DNA of 57,270 nucleotides, taken from NCBI RefSeq assembly GCF_013001025.1, contig NZ_CP053024.1:1-57270 (forward strand), in the 5' to 3' direction. The translations under genes were made by a program, and so were the position numbers. Origin of the DNA: Sphingobium yanoikuyae (GTDB taxonomy: Bacteria > Pseudomonadota > Alphaproteobacteria > Sphingomonadales > Sphingomonadaceae). This document shows, piece after piece, positions 8,111 through 17,400 of the stretch. Position 1 is the first letter of the stretch. The number at the start of each line of letters is the position of its first letter. The notes beneath the pieces were generated by a model, which saw only the letters and a list, made by a program, of their open reading frames with translations, did no database searches and was not told the origin of the DNA.

Positions 8111-8431
8111 CGTCCGTCTCCTCGCTCTTCAGCCGAGGCAGTCTGCCTCAGCCGGTGAGCGGGAGCCATCCACTCCATCGTAAACGGCACTTTCGTGCAG
8201 TGACGCCTCAAATGCGAGTGTGCGACGTGTGGCTATACCATGAGGACCGCGCAAATGGCGTGCGCTGGCCGGAGCGCTGCTTTGCCCACTCGAGGATCAT
8301 AGCTGGATGGAGCATGAACCGCTGGACGACGAGGCAAACGAGGGCGAATAAACGCCACAATTAAATGTATATCGTCTAGCTTTACAAACGATGCTATAGC
8401 GCAACCACATTGCCAGCGGAGCGAGATCAGA
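8111..8431. promoter_or_regulatory. parA upstream region with an inverted repeat
   Basis: This 321-bp stretch has no intact gene. Its first part probably belongs to the IS110 element end. A short frame ending [13 protein letters not shown] at about 8354 may be the tail of a lost gene. Just before parA the DNA becomes AT-rich and carries ATCGT at 8371-8375 and ACGAT at 8388-8392, an inverted repeat separated by 12 bp, a plausible operator for partition autoregulation. GGAGCGAG at 8417-8424 is the likely parA ribosome site. Confidence 0.4.
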
Positions 8432-9067
8432 ATGATATTGGCAGTCGGAAACACTAAGGGTGGCGTCGGCAAGACTACGCTCGCCGTCAACCTCGCGGTG
8501 GCGCGCGCGCTTGCGGGCCGCGATCTCTTGCTGGTGGACGGCGACGAGCAGGGGACCGCCCTCACCTTTACCGAGTTGCGCACCGACCGGCTTGGCGAGG
8601 CCGGCTATACCGCCGTTGCGCTTACCGGCGCGGCGCTTCGCAGCCAGGTGCGCCAGCTCGCGGCCAAATATGATGACATCATCATCGACGTAGGCGGACG
8701 CGATACCGGCTCGCTGCGCGCCGCGCTCACCGTCGCAGACACGCTGCTAGTGCCGGTACAGCCGCGCAGCTTCGACGTGTGGGCGCTCGACCAAGTTGCG
8801 GCGCTGGTGGCGGAGGCACGCGAGATCAACGAGGTCTTGCGCGCCGTCGCCATGCTGAACGGCGCGGACGCGCAAGGGGCCGACAATGAGGCCGCCTTGG
8901 AAATGATTGGCGATGTTGAGGGGATCGAGGTGCTGCCGACGTCGATCGTGCGGCGCAAGGCGTTTCCGAACGCGGCGGCCGAAGGCAGGGCGGTGATGGA
9001 GCAATCCCCGCGTGACACCAAAGCAATCGACGAGCTGGCCGCATTGGTTAGCGCGGTATTTGTATAG
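8432..9067 (+). CDS. parA: ParA-type plasmid partition ATPase
   Basis: A 211-residue small ParA/MinD-family ATPase without an N-terminal DNA-binding domain. It has the deviant Walker A motif [16 protein letters not shown] (residues 7-22), the A' region [12 protein letters not shown], and the Walker B region [20 protein letters not shown]. It binds ATP and nonspecific DNA and moves plasmid copies apart together with a centromere-binding partner, here probably the RHH protein encoded 25 bp downstream. The size and gene order fit type Ib partition systems. The frame is intact. Confidence 0.92.
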   Translation: MILAVGNTKGGVGKTTLAVNLAVARALAGRDLLLVDGDEQGTALTFTELRTDRLGEAGYTAVALTGAALRSQVRQLAAKYDDIIIDVGGRDTGSLRAALTVADTLLVPVQPRSFDVWALDQVAALVAEAREINEVLRAVAMLNGADAQGADNEAALEMIGDVEGIEVLPTSIVRRKAFPNAAAEGRAVMEQSPRDTKAIDELAALVSAVFV

Positions 9068-9092
9068 CATAATGATAGCGGAGTGAATTGCG

Positions 9093-9374
9093 ATGGCTAT
9101 CGCTCGTAAACCGAACAGCAAGCCCAAACCCCCGATAGATGAGGCAGCGGCCGATGCCTTCATTGCCGGTGCGGCCAAGCCGGAGGCCACGCCGATCGCG
9201 GCCGACGCTAAGGATGCGGGACAGGGGGGCGAGCCGCGCAAATCGCCGGTGATGCTCCGTTTCGATCGTGCATTGCTGGCGAAGGTCGATGCAGCCGCCA
9301 AGCGACGCGGGATTAGCCGCAGTGCGTGGATTCAGTTCACGGTGAGCCGCGCGCTTGATGCCGGTGAGGGATAG
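9093..9374 (+). CDS. Ribbon-helix-helix partition partner (ParB/ParG-like)
   Basis: A 93-residue protein with a disordered, Lys/Ala/Pro-rich N-terminal half (IARKPNSKPKPPIDEAAADA) and a C-terminal ribbon-helix-helix: SPVMLRFDRALLAKVDAAAK followed by RRGISRSAWIQFTVSRAL. Flexible tail plus RHH is the layout of type Ib centromere-binding proteins such as ParG, which bind the partition site and stimulate ParA through the tail. It lies 25 bp after parA and ends 35 bp before an inverted iteron. Identification rests on layout and position. Confidence 0.75.
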   Translation: MAIARKPNSKPKPPIDEAAADAFIAGAAKPEATPIAADAKDAGQGGEPRKSPVMLRFDRALLAKVDAAAKRRGISRSAWIQFTVSRALDAGEG

Positions 9375-9408
9375 GGCTGGCTAGGGCGAGGCGGCTCCAG
9401 CGCGCGAA

Positions 9409-9426
9409 CGGTGAGTTTTGGGGTAG
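9409..9426 (-). repeat. Iteron in opposite orientation beyond the repA 3' end
   Basis: GGTGAGTTTTGGGGTA is the reverse complement of the iteron core, placed 5 bp beyond the repA stop. The word GCGAACGGTGAGTTTTGGGG is shared with the copy at 10626-10647, so the repeated unit here is longer than the core. It may take part in iteron pairing (handcuffing) across the gene, which is an inference. Confidence 0.75.
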
Positions 9427-9430
9427 GGCC

Positions 9431-10342
9431 TCACCTTTGGGCGGCGGGTAGGCTGAAATCCACCAGCACTGGCATTTCGGGTATATCGCCGCGCAGCTTG
9501 GCGCGGCGGACGATGCTATGCTGGTCGATGAGATTTTGCGCGTCACGGCGACCGCTCATGGTTTTCGGGAGCCACATCATAGAAACCCGCTCGACCTTGC
9601 GGCCTTTTTTGATCGGGGTGAACTCGACCCAGAAGGGACAGAGCTTATTGATTTCCTCTTGGGCGACCTTGAGGCAGTATTTATTGAAATCGGCGAAGCG
9701 GTCCAACTTGCCTTCCGGCACGTTGAGCAGGCCGCGCAGCTCCGCAATCGTGAACTCTTCGCTTTGCTTGTATTCGAGGCCGATACGGCGCTCGATCATT
9801 TCATAGAGGCAGAGCGCATATTTCGACTCGAAACAATACATCACTTGCGTCTTGAGCCGCGCATAGACTTCGCTGTTGCGCAAAATTTCAATCAGTTCTT
9901 CGGGTATGCGGTAATGCAGGAAGCCGTCTTTTTCGAGGCTTTCGTCGCTGGGGCCGAGAAGCTGGACGCGGCGCTTGTAGCTCTTGCCACCCTTGCGGAT
10001 CGTGACGATCGCGATGGTGCCCATCAGGCGCAGCAACGAGCTTTCTATGCGCTCGTTGCCTTGGTGTGTGCCCTTGAGCGCGGTTTTAGCGATTCGGTGA
10101 ATGACCGGCTCGCCAATCCGCTCCCAAGCGTTCGCGATCAGCAGATTGTAGATTCGGCGATCGGCGAGGGTGAGGGGGGACAGTTCGATAATATCGACCA
10201 ACTCGCCGGGTTTGACGATTTCCCCATAATTGGCGGGATCGAAGGGATTGCCGCGTCCCTTTTGCGCGAGAGTGAGGGCGGTATCCTCGCCCCGGGCAAC
10301 TTTTGCCTTTCCGCTTTTTACAGGTGAGCTTGTACGATTCAT
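9431..10342 (-). CDS. repA: Rep_3-family replication initiator
   Basis: A 303-residue plasmid initiator with two winged-helix domains typical of the Rep_3 (RepB/PF01051-like) superfamily. Recognisable parts are LVDIIELSPLTLADRRIYNL, RIAKTALKGTHQGNERIESS, YCFESKYALCLYEMIERRIG, FTIAELRGLLNVPEGKLDRF and, near the end, FTPIKKGRKVERVSMMWLPK. Such proteins bind iterons as monomers to open the origin and repress themselves as dimers. Iterons of one type lie directly upstream (10411-10543) and just beyond the gene's 3' end (9410-9426), supporting this role. The frame is intact, so the plasmid should replicate from here. Confidence 0.9.
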   Translation of the reverse strand: MNRTSSPVKSGKAKVARGEDTALTLAQKGRGNPFDPANYGEIVKPGELVDIIELSPLTLADRRIYNLLIANAWERIGEPVIHRIAKTALKGTHQGNERIESSLLRLMGTIAIVTIRKGGKSYKRRVQLLGPSDESLEKDGFLHYRIPEELIEILRNSEVYARLKTQVMYCFESKYALCLYEMIERRIGLEYKQSEEFTIAELRGLLNVPEGKLDRFADFNKYCLKVAQEEINKLCPFWVEFTPIKKGRKVERVSMMWLPKTMSGRRDAQNLIDQHSIVRRAKLRGDIPEMPVLVDFSLPAAQR

Positions 10343-10410
10343 GCTCTCACTTTATCAGCTACGGTGAGCTAGGCAATTATTAAAGCTCGCCGTTCGATCA
10401 CAGGCAGGGC

Positions 10411-10543
10411 TACCCCAAAACTCACCGATGAAAATGTGACTACCCCAACACTCACCGGACTCGACCCCAAAACTCACTTTTACCGACCCCAAAACTCACC
10501 AAAGGCTACCCTAAAACTCACGCGACTCGACCCTAACACTCAC
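10411..10543. repeat. Iteron array upstream of repA (candidate oriV)
   Basis: Six same-direction copies of ACCCCAAAACTCAC or close variants lie at 10412-10425, 10442-10455, 10464-10477, 10486-10499, 10508-10521 and 10530-10543. The last five are spaced exactly 22 bp apart start to start, two helical turns, as expected for initiator-binding iterons. Two have CAACACTCAC and two have ACCCTAA variants. Single copies also occur at 9411-9425 and 10633-10647 (opposite orientation) and 11133-11146 (same orientation). Confidence 0.9.
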
Positions 10544-10625
10544 TTTTCAAGGCAGTTTTTGGTGGTTTTCTGCGGGTTTCAGCCCCCTTGAATCTTGAAT
10601 CTAAGAAGAATCTTTGAATCAGAAC

Positions 10626-10648
10626 GCGAACGGTGAGTTTTGGGGTAG
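10626..10648 (-). repeat. Iteron in opposite orientation upstream of the array
   Basis: GCGAACGGTGAGTTTTGGGG followed by TAG matches the copy at 9404-9426 and is inverted relative to the six-copy array 90 bp away. Directly after it comes CTGTGGATAACTCC, which resembles a DnaA-box-like TGTGGATAA word, as often found in iteron origins. Confidence 0.7.
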
Positions 10649-10650
10649 CC

Positions 10651-10665
10651 TTGCCTGTGGATAAC
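10651..10665 (+). other. Possible DnaA box
   Basis: CTGTGGATAAC at about 10651-10661 contains TGTGGATAA, one mismatch from the TTATCCACA consensus on the other strand. Its place among iterons supports a role in origin opening. One site alone is weak evidence. Confidence 0.5.
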
Positions 10666-10709
10666 TCCCCGATTGTCGAGCCCTCACATCCAAAAAAGAA
10701 AAGCACCGC

Positions 10710-10814
10710 CTCTTGGGGCTCCGCCCCGCCGGCTCGCGGCCTTCGGCCGCCCCAGATCGCTACGCGATCCCCGCCCGGCATCCTCATAATGAGCCGGCTA
10801 CGCCGGCACGCTTT
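10710..10814. repeat. Run of four GC-rich hairpins beside the origin
   Basis: Consecutive perfect short inverted repeats: GGGGCTCCGCCCC, GCGGCCTTCGGCCGC, GATCGCTACGCGATC and GCCGGCTACGCCGGC. Each has a 3-5 nt loop, and there is little DNA between them. Such runs are seen near replication or transfer regions of several plasmids. Function is not known: transcription termination, single-strand origin activity or extrusion are possible. A minus-strand frame across them (10533-10787) looks spurious. Confidence 0.65.
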
Positions 10815-11265
10815 TAATAATGAACGAGGGTTGATCGCACCGCAGCACTCAACCTTCCAACACCGCGCTCATTTTCACCGTTGTAATTGGCTTTCCAGAA
10901 AAGCCAGGCGGATAGGGTGGTGATCGATCGGAAAGGGCAGGGAAGGCGGAAACGTCGCGACATGGGCTATTTTCGAGCCGCTAAGGCGCATTACAGGCTT
11001 GGGGGCAAAGGGAATAAGGTTGAGATGGCAAACGCACTCTACGGGCTTCCTAGCAGCCTATTTTTTAGAAGCTAGATTTCCGACCTTCGGGGTATCATCC
11101 ACCGCCGCGTCGATCGCTAACGGTGAGGCCATACCCCAAAACTCACCTTTAGACCGCCACAGCACGATTTTTAACGCCTTCCGTTGATTGTCTGCGCATT
11201 GCTATATGGCGGAATGCCATCGGTTAGATATACAAATGATATTATTCTGCATGCATTTGGCCCGT
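10815..11265. other. Noncoding stretch between oriV and traG
   Basis: This is 451 bp without a credible gene. It carries one outlying iteron, TACCCCAAAACTCACC at 11132-11147, in the orientation of the main array, and an AT-rich patch at about 11230-11250 (GATATACAAATGATATTATT) that could be a promoter or operator remnant. Short frames on the plus strand have no recognisable content. Confidence 0.5.
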
Positions 11266-12941
11266 TTAAACACGCTTCACCGGGTCGAAATTCCGTGCGA
11301 ACTCGCGATCGGCGTAGTAGGCGAGCTTGGTGGCGATGATCGGGCGTTGCCCCGCGAGGAACAGCAGTTCGAGGTTCGCTGGCATGGCGCGGACCTCATC
11401 GGGGGTGAGCAGGAGGCGCGCGACATGCTGGGTGCCGAAGGAGATGCCGGTTTCTTCCGCATCGAGCGCACGGCTCATCGTCTCGAACACGACCGTCTCC
11501 TGCCCGAGCAGATCGGAGACCAGTTTTGCGCTGTCATGATCGTTGACGCCGAACACCTGCAACACGCCGGCGTTCGACAAGAAGGTGCCGGCGCGGCGCT
11601 CGTAGAGCGCGCGGAGTTGGTGAACGTCCTGCAAGATCGGCCAGAACTGGATGCCGTAGCCGGCCATCAAGCTCATGGCGCGCTCGACGGGTTCGAGGCG
11701 GCCCAGCGCCGCGAACTCATCGAGCAGGAGCAAGACAGAGCGGCCAGGGGAGGCCGGGGCGCGTGCCAGATCGGCCAGCCCCTGCGCGAGCATCAGGCGC
11801 AGCCAGCGAGCATAGGTGGCGAGCCGATCGGGCGGCAGCACCAAATAGACGGTGGCAGGTGACGCCTTCACATCGGCGAACGCGAAATCGGACTGTCCCA
11901 GCACGGCCGTCATGCGCGGGCTGTCGAGGAAATGGGTATGGCGCTGCGCGGCCGACAGCACGCCGGCGGCTTCGCGATCGGACTTGCCGAGGTGACGGTT
12001 CGCGGCGCGCGCGGCGAGACCGCCCTGGGCCTGCATGGCCTCCAGCATGGTCGGGAAAATGGCAGGTGCAAGGGTCAGCCGGTCGCGGAGCGTACCAAGG
12101 GTGCGCGTCGCTGGCGGCTCGCTGGTGGCAATCGACAGGATGATGCCGGCGATCAGCGCCTTGGCTTCCTCGTTCCAATGCGCCTCTCCCGCTTCGCCGG
12201 GGGCGTCATAGACCAGCGCATCGGCCAGCGTCATGCAGTCGTCGGCAAGATCAAGGCGACCGGATCGATCCGGTCGAGCGGATTGAACGCGGCCGAGGGA
12301 AGCCCCGTCACCCCGAAGGGATCGAGGACATGGACCGGGCCGAATGTCCCACGCTGGCGCGAGGTGATGCGGGCGTTCTCGCCCTTGGGGTCGATGCAGA
12401 CGACTGGCCCCGGATAGTCGAGTAGGTTAGGAATGATCGTGCCCACGCCCTTGCCGGTGCGCGTCGGCGCAATCGTCAGCAAATGGGCGGGGCCGGCATA
12501 GCGCAGCAGCTTGCCCGATTTGCGGTCGCGGCCGATTATCAGGCCGTCGCCATTTTGGGCGAGAGGGCGGGTTTCGCGATCCGTGGCGAAGCGGGCTGAA
12601 CCATGAGTGTCGTCGCCGTCCGGGCCGCCATAAGCAAGGATGAGGGGTTGGAACAGCGCGCGCAGCGTGATGAGAATGACGACCAGGCCCGTCAGCATCA
12701 TGATGGTCTGGTAGAGGTTGGAATCGTGGGCCAGGCCGATCAGCGTGCGAAAGATGAACTGCATGCCTAGGCCGAGCACGATGGCTGTCGCGAGGAACAG
12801 GAACAGCACGCCGAGCAGATGACGGATCAGCCTTATGGGACTGAGCGTGAAGGCCGTGATCGCCCATATAGGATTCTGGCGCGATATGCGGGCGAGGTTG
12901 CGGATCGCGCGGCCGAGCTGGCGGAGCCATTCCATCGTCAA
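11266..12941 (-). pseudogene. traG: TraG/VirD4-type coupling protein, frameshifted
   Basis: Type IV coupling proteins are inner-membrane ATPases that bring the relaxase-DNA complex to the mating channel. The first frame (from 12941) has two membrane segments (ITAFTLSPIRLIRHLLGVLF; LTGLVVILITLRALFQPLIL), Walker A APTRTGKGVGTII and IDPKGENARI. It ends at a TGA just after VALILPTTA. A single missing base near 12250 would restore ..DPVALDLADDCMTLADAL, joining the second frame with Walker B VLLLLDEFAALG and GYGIQFWPILQDVHQLRALY, to the stop at 11266. The repaired length is about 558 residues. As read, transfer by this plasmid's own coupling protein is not possible. Confidence 0.85.
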
Positions 12942-13201
12942 GCCGCCTGAAACATGGTCATGCGGATGATGCCGGGGGAGGATTCGATTTCAGCTTCTAT
13001 CGCCGAAACCTCTTCCATCCTGTCGCTGGGCCAGTCGCGTGAGACGCTGACGCCACCCTGATCGGTCTCGATTTCGATGAGCCGGGTTTGCGGCGAGAGA
13101 TCAAGCAGGCGGACAAGCCGGTTGCAAAGGTCGGGCGAGATCCGATGCACGCCTGACCCGACCATCAGGAGCTGCCATGAACGGGGAACGCGGTCAGTCA
13201 T
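12938..13201 (-). CDS. Small protein of the transfer region, unrecognised
   Basis: An 87-residue protein starting MTDRVPRSWQLLMVGSGVHR. The start ATG at 13201 overlaps the stop of the upstream ATPase gene, and its end overlaps the traG start by 4 bp, so it belongs to the same transcriptional unit. It shows alternating hydrophobic strands (LIEIETDQGGVSVSRDW) and an acidic helix (EEVSAIEAEIE) but no domain I recognise and no membrane segment. Its place between an ATPase and traG suggests a transfer or plasmid-maintenance role. Confidence 0.55.
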   Translation of the reverse strand: MTDRVPRSWQLLMVGSGVHRISPDLCNRLVRLLDLSPQTRLIEIETDQGGVSVSRDWPSDRMEEVSAIEAEIESSPGIIRMTMFQAA

Positions 13202-13747
13202 TGATCCTCCACATTCTTGCGCGCACGAAGCGCACTCTTTCAGCGATCGGAACGAGAGGCAGGGACACAAGCTCATAGCCAAGGTCGGCATAGATCGTGA
13301 CCATCGCCTCATAGGTCGCCTGCGCTTCCGAAAAGTCCTGCTTCCTTTCCGCGTCCTGTCCGAAAATCTCGCGCCAGGGCGGAGCGATGAACACCCGGCG
13401 CTGGTAGCGAAACAGATCGGCGGCGCGTGCGACATGAGCAGGAACGGCAAGCCGCATAGGTGCAGATAGCCCGACACATCAGGAACGCCGCGATCAAAGA
13501 TCACCGGGCCTTTTCTGTTGTGCGCCTCATGCCAGGATCGTAGCTCCCAGCCCAGCATCAGTTCAGCGAAGGCCCCGCGATCGGCCCAGGGGAGGGCGGT
13601 GCCGCCGATGGCGACCTGATCGCGAATAATGGCGCGACCGGCTTCAGGCATATGGTGGAAGCCCAACGCAGCCAATGCATCGATCAGCGTGGTTTTGCCC
13701 GAACCGGGGCCGCCGGTAATGATATGAAAATCGGGCCGCTCAGCCAT
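13194..13747 (-). pseudogene. AAA-type ATPase/kinase-like protein, frameshifted
   Basis: The start at 13747 gives MAERPDFHIITGGPGSGKTT, a P-loop at residues 11-19, followed by HMPEAGRAIIRDQV and GPVIFDRGVPDVSGYLHLCG. This is the pattern of AAA_28-like predicted ATPases that resemble nucleoside or zeta-toxin-type kinases. The frame is lost near 13465, where one base has changed; the other frame continues AVPAHVARAADLFRYQRRVF, APPWREIFGQDAERKQDFSE and VSLPLVPIAERVRFVRARMW to 13194. Repaired length is about 184 residues. Its role in sphingomonad transfer regions is not established. It overlaps the neighbouring genes at both ends. Confidence 0.7.
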
Positions 13748-14042
13748 CGCCGAATTGCTCTTTGTTACCCTCCGCGTCCGCATCGAACGCGCGTTTGCCG
13801 CGCCGCTTCCAGAGTGCGAGCGCGTTGCCATCTTCACGCGCCTTCGCAGCAAGATCGAGCAGTGCGCCGTAGAGGGTAGCACGATCATCATCGGCCAGCT
13901 CGACCAGGCCGGCTTTCTGGACGAGGCCGCCCAGTTCTATGAGATGGCGGGTGCGCTCGCGTCGGGCCATGACCCATTCCCTCGTGTCGGTGCGACGATG
14001 GCTTGCCTCGACACGGCGGATAGCATGATGCGTGCGCACCAT
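13740..14042 (-). CDS. traD: TraD-like conjugal transfer protein
   Basis: A 100-residue protein resembling the small TraD of Ti-type plasmids: REWVMARRERTRHLIELGGL, VQKAGLVELADDDRATLYGA, LLDLAAKAREDGNALALWKR. The 'R.LIELGGLV.KAGL' core is the family signature. The start at 14042 (MVRTHHAIRR) is preferred because it lies 22 bp after traC with AAGG just upstream; a longer frame to 14141 would overlap traC by 77 bp. TraD is encoded beside oriT and traC in Agrobacterium plasmids; its exact job is unclear. It overlaps the following ATPase gene by 8 bp. Confidence 0.75.
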   Translation of the reverse strand: MVRTHHAIRRVEASHRRTDTREWVMARRERTRHLIELGGLVQKAGLVELADDDRATLYGALLDLAAKAREDGNALALWKRRGKRAFDADAEGNKEQFGDG

Positions 14043-14064
14043 TGCCTTACCGGTCTCCGCGACA

Positions 14065-14313
14065 TCAGCGGCGAGCCTTTTTCCCGCGTCGCTGAAAGAA
14101 GGTGGAGCCTTTCGCGCGCCAAGCCTCCCTTTCTTCCGCATCGGCGGATTCTACGGCAGCAAGCAACGCACCGGCGAGCGTATCGAGATCGAGCACGTCG
14201 GCACCGGTCGACGTGACGAGTTCGCCTAGCTGCTGCACCTTCTTCACCTTGAGAGCGCGGGCCTTGTCGCCCAGCGCCTTCAGTTCGGCGTCATAGTCAC
14301 GGACCTTACGCAT
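14065..14313 (-). CDS. traC: TraC-like conjugal transfer protein
   Basis: An 82-residue protein: MRKVRDYDAELKALGDKARA, LKVKKVQQLGELVTSTGADV, LDLDTLAGALLAAVESADAE, then a basic tail FFQRRGKKARR. The 'LGELV..TGAD.LD...LAGALL' core is that of TraC of Ti-type plasmids, an accessory factor encoded divergently from the TraA relaxase across oriT. The start at 14313 follows GGAGAG (14317-14322). It is the first gene of the leftward traC-traD-ATPase-small protein-traG unit. Confidence 0.8.
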   Translation of the reverse strand: MRKVRDYDAELKALGDKARALKVKKVQQLGELVTSTGADVLDLDTLAGALLAAVESADAEEREAWRAKGSTFFQRRGKKARR

Positions 14314-14486
14314 ATTCTCTCCGTCGCGCTCGAGGCTGAGAGCCGCAGCGTAGCACGATCGTAGTTGCGAAGAACTGTGGCAAACAAAAAATGCGGCGAA
14401 GTCAATCATGCGAATGGCAGAGAGTGTGAGTGCGCGCTTATACAACCTTGCGGTCGTGCGCGAAGAAGGAGAAGATAGCGACCGTC
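14314..14486. other. oriT: Candidate origin of transfer (oriT) between traC and traA
   Basis: This is the 173-bp divergent intergenic region between traC and the relaxase gene, the usual site of oriT in Ti-like systems. GTGAGTGCGCGCTTATACAA at 14427-14446 resembles the nick region of MOBQ-type origins (TAAGTGCGCCCT in RSF1010). Divergent promoters must also lie here. GAAGAAGGAGAAG at 14462-14474 serves as the traA ribosome site. The nick position is inferred, not shown. Confidence 0.55.
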
Positions 14487-17400
14487 ATGGCAATCTACCA
14501 TTTCTCGGCCAAGGTCATCAGCCGCGTCAGCGGATCGAGCGCCGTTGCCAGTGCGGCTTATCGCGCGGCGGAACGGCTGCACGATGACCGGCTCGGGCGG
14601 AACCATGATTTCTCGAACAAAGCCGGCGTCGTCCATTCGGATATCATGCTACCCGAGGGTGCGCCGGAGCGTTTAAACGATCGCGCAACCCTGTGGAACG
14701 AGGTCGAGGCCAAGGAGAAGCGCGGTGACGCGCAACTGGCGCGTGAGGTCGAGTTCTCGATTCCGCGCGAGATGAACCAGCAACAGGGCATCCAGCTCGC
14801 CCGTGATTTTGTCGAAAAGCAGTTTGTCGAACGCGGCATGGTCGCGGACCTCAACGTGCATTGGGACATGGGCAAGGATGGGCAACCCAAGCCGCACGCC
14901 CATGTCATGCTGTCGATGCGCGAAGTCGGCCCGGACGGGTTCGGGAACAAGAACCGCGACTGGAACGATCGCGGGCTGTTGAAGGAGTGGCGCGAGGCGT
15001 GGGCGGATCATGTCAACGAGCGCCTCGCCGAACTGGATATAGACGCTCGCATCGATCACCGGACGTTGGAGGCGCAGGGCATCGAGCTTGAGCCGCAGAG
15101 CAAGATCGGGCCGGCGGCGTCGCGTATGCCCGATCAGGGGCTTGAGGCCGAGCGGGTCGAGGACCATGCCCGGATCGCGCGCGAGAACGGTGATAAGATC
15201 ATTGCGCGGCCTGAAATCGCGCTAGACGCGATCACGCGGCAGCAGGCGACGTTCACGCGGCGCGACCTGGCGCAGTTCGCGTTCCGGCACAGCGACGGCA
15301 AGGATCAGTTCGACCAGGTGATGAGCGCGGTGCGGATTTCGCCCGAGCTGGTGGCGCTGGGCAAGGACGGGCGTGGCGAAGACCGCTTTACCTCCCGCGA
15401 CATGATCGAGACGGAGCAGCGGTTGGAACGCGCCGGCGACCGGCTTGCCGATCGGAGCGGGCTTGGTCTCCCGGCGGACGCGACCTACGCCAGTCGCGCC
15501 GCCGGAAGTGGTGCCCTGTCACTGGGGGGCCAGCAGCAGGAAGCGCTGGCGCATATCACCGGTAAAAGTGATCTGGCAATCGTCGTGGGCTATGCCGGCA
15601 CCGGCAAATCGACCATGTTGAGCGTGGCGCGCGACGAATGGGAGCGGGGGGGCTATCAGGTGCGCGGCGCGGCCTTGTCGGGGATCGCGGCCGAGGGGCT
15701 TGAGGGCGGCTCCGGTATCGCCTCGCGCACGATCGCCAGCATGGAATATCAGTGGGGCCAGGGCCGCGAGCTGCTAGGTCCGCGCGACGTGCTGGTGATC
15801 GACGAAGCCGGCATGATCGGCACCCGCCAGATGGAGCGCGTTCTGTCGGAGGCAGAACGGGCCGGGGCCAAGGTCGTGCTTGTCGGCGACGCCGAGCAGT
15901 TGCAGGCGATCGAGGCCGGCGCGGCGTTCCGCGCACTTGCCGAGCGCCACGGCGCGGCCGAGATCAACGAGGTTCGCCGGCAGCATGAGGACTGGCAGAA
16001 GGACGCCACGCGCGCGCTGGCGACGGGCCGCACCGGCGAGGCGATCTATGCCTATGAGCAGCACGGCATGGTCCATGCGGCCGAGACGCGCGAGGCTGCG
16101 CGGGAAAGCCTAGTGGAGGGCTGGGATTGCGCTCGCATTGCCGATCCCGACAAGACGCGGATCATCCTCACCCACACCAATGCCGAGGTGCGCGACCTGA
16201 ACCTGGCCGCGCGCGATCGGCTGCGCGACGCCGGCGAGCTGGGGACGGACGTGCGCGTGTCGGCCGAACGGGGCGCGCGCGAGTTCGCGACCGGCGACCG
16301 CATCATGTTCCTCAAGAACGAGCGCGGGCTTGGCGTGAAGAACGGCACGCTGGGCAAGGTCGAGCGCGTGTCGCCCGACAGCATGGCGGTGAAGCTGGAC
16401 GATGGCCGATCGGTCGCGTTCGACCTCAAAAACTATGCCCATGTCGATCATGGCTATGCCGCCACCATCCATAAATCGCAGGGCGTGACGGTCGATCAGG
16501 GGCATGTGCTCGCGACCCCTGGCATGGACCGCCATTCGGCCTATGTGGCGCTGTCGCGGCACCGCGACGGGGTGCAGCTCCATTACGGCCGCGACGACTT
16601 CGCCGATCAGCGCCAGCTCACCCGTACGCTATCGCGCGAACGGGCGAAGGATATGGCGTCCGACTATCCGATGTATCGGGATCGCGAAGCCCGTGATCTT
16701 GAGGGGGAGATTCGTGCCTTCGCCGACCGGCGCGGCGTGTCGAGCGAGATCCGCGTCGCGGATGCGCCCGAACGCAAGGGCGTGGAGCTTCTCGGGGTGC
16801 GCGCTGGCGCCATGCGCCAGATGGGCGAAGATCCACGCGCGCGCGAGATCGACGAGGGCCGCGGCGCTGGCGAGGCAAAGGCCGCGGGCGAAGGGCGGCC
16901 GCGGCGCGGTATGTTCGATGGGCTGAAGCTGTCGGCCGAGCCGGCGAAGGCTGCCGAACCCGCGCCGGAAACGAAGGACGCCGCGAAGGAGAAGGCGGCT
17001 CGCAGGCGGGGCATGTTCGATGGGCTGAAATTGTCCCGGCGCACGCCGGCGCCGACGCCGGCGAAGGAACCGCCCGCACGTGCCGAGCAGGGCCAGGATC
17101 GCGATTTCCGGCGCGCGGTCGAGCGGGCCTCGCGCTCGGCCGAGGCGGTGTTGCAGGCCCGCGCATCGGGCGGGCCAGTGCTGGAACATCAGAAGGTCGC
17201 GCTCGAGCGCGCGGGACAAGCGCTGGACCAGATCAGGGCGGGAGCTTCGCGCGATATGGCATCGGCGATGCGGCGCGATCCCGGCCTGCTGCGCGAAGCA
17301 GCAGCGGGGCGCAGCGGCCCGATGGTCGAGGCGATACGCCAAGAGGCGCGTGTGCGGACCGATCCGAACTTGCGTGCCGATCGGTTCGTGGAACGCTGGC

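Noticed and set aside
5410..8120. Composite transposon formed by the two IS110-family and the IS5-family elements
   Set aside because: The elements are of different types and orientation patterns, and IS110 elements do not form classical composite transposons.
10411..10543. CRISPR array
   Set aside because: The 22-bp-stepped repeats are only 14 bp with 8-bp spacers and lie upstream of repA; they are iterons. No cas genes are present.
10533..10787. 84-codon minus-strand frame near the origin
   Set aside because: It runs through iteron and hairpin DNA; sequence is low-complexity and has no family resemblance.
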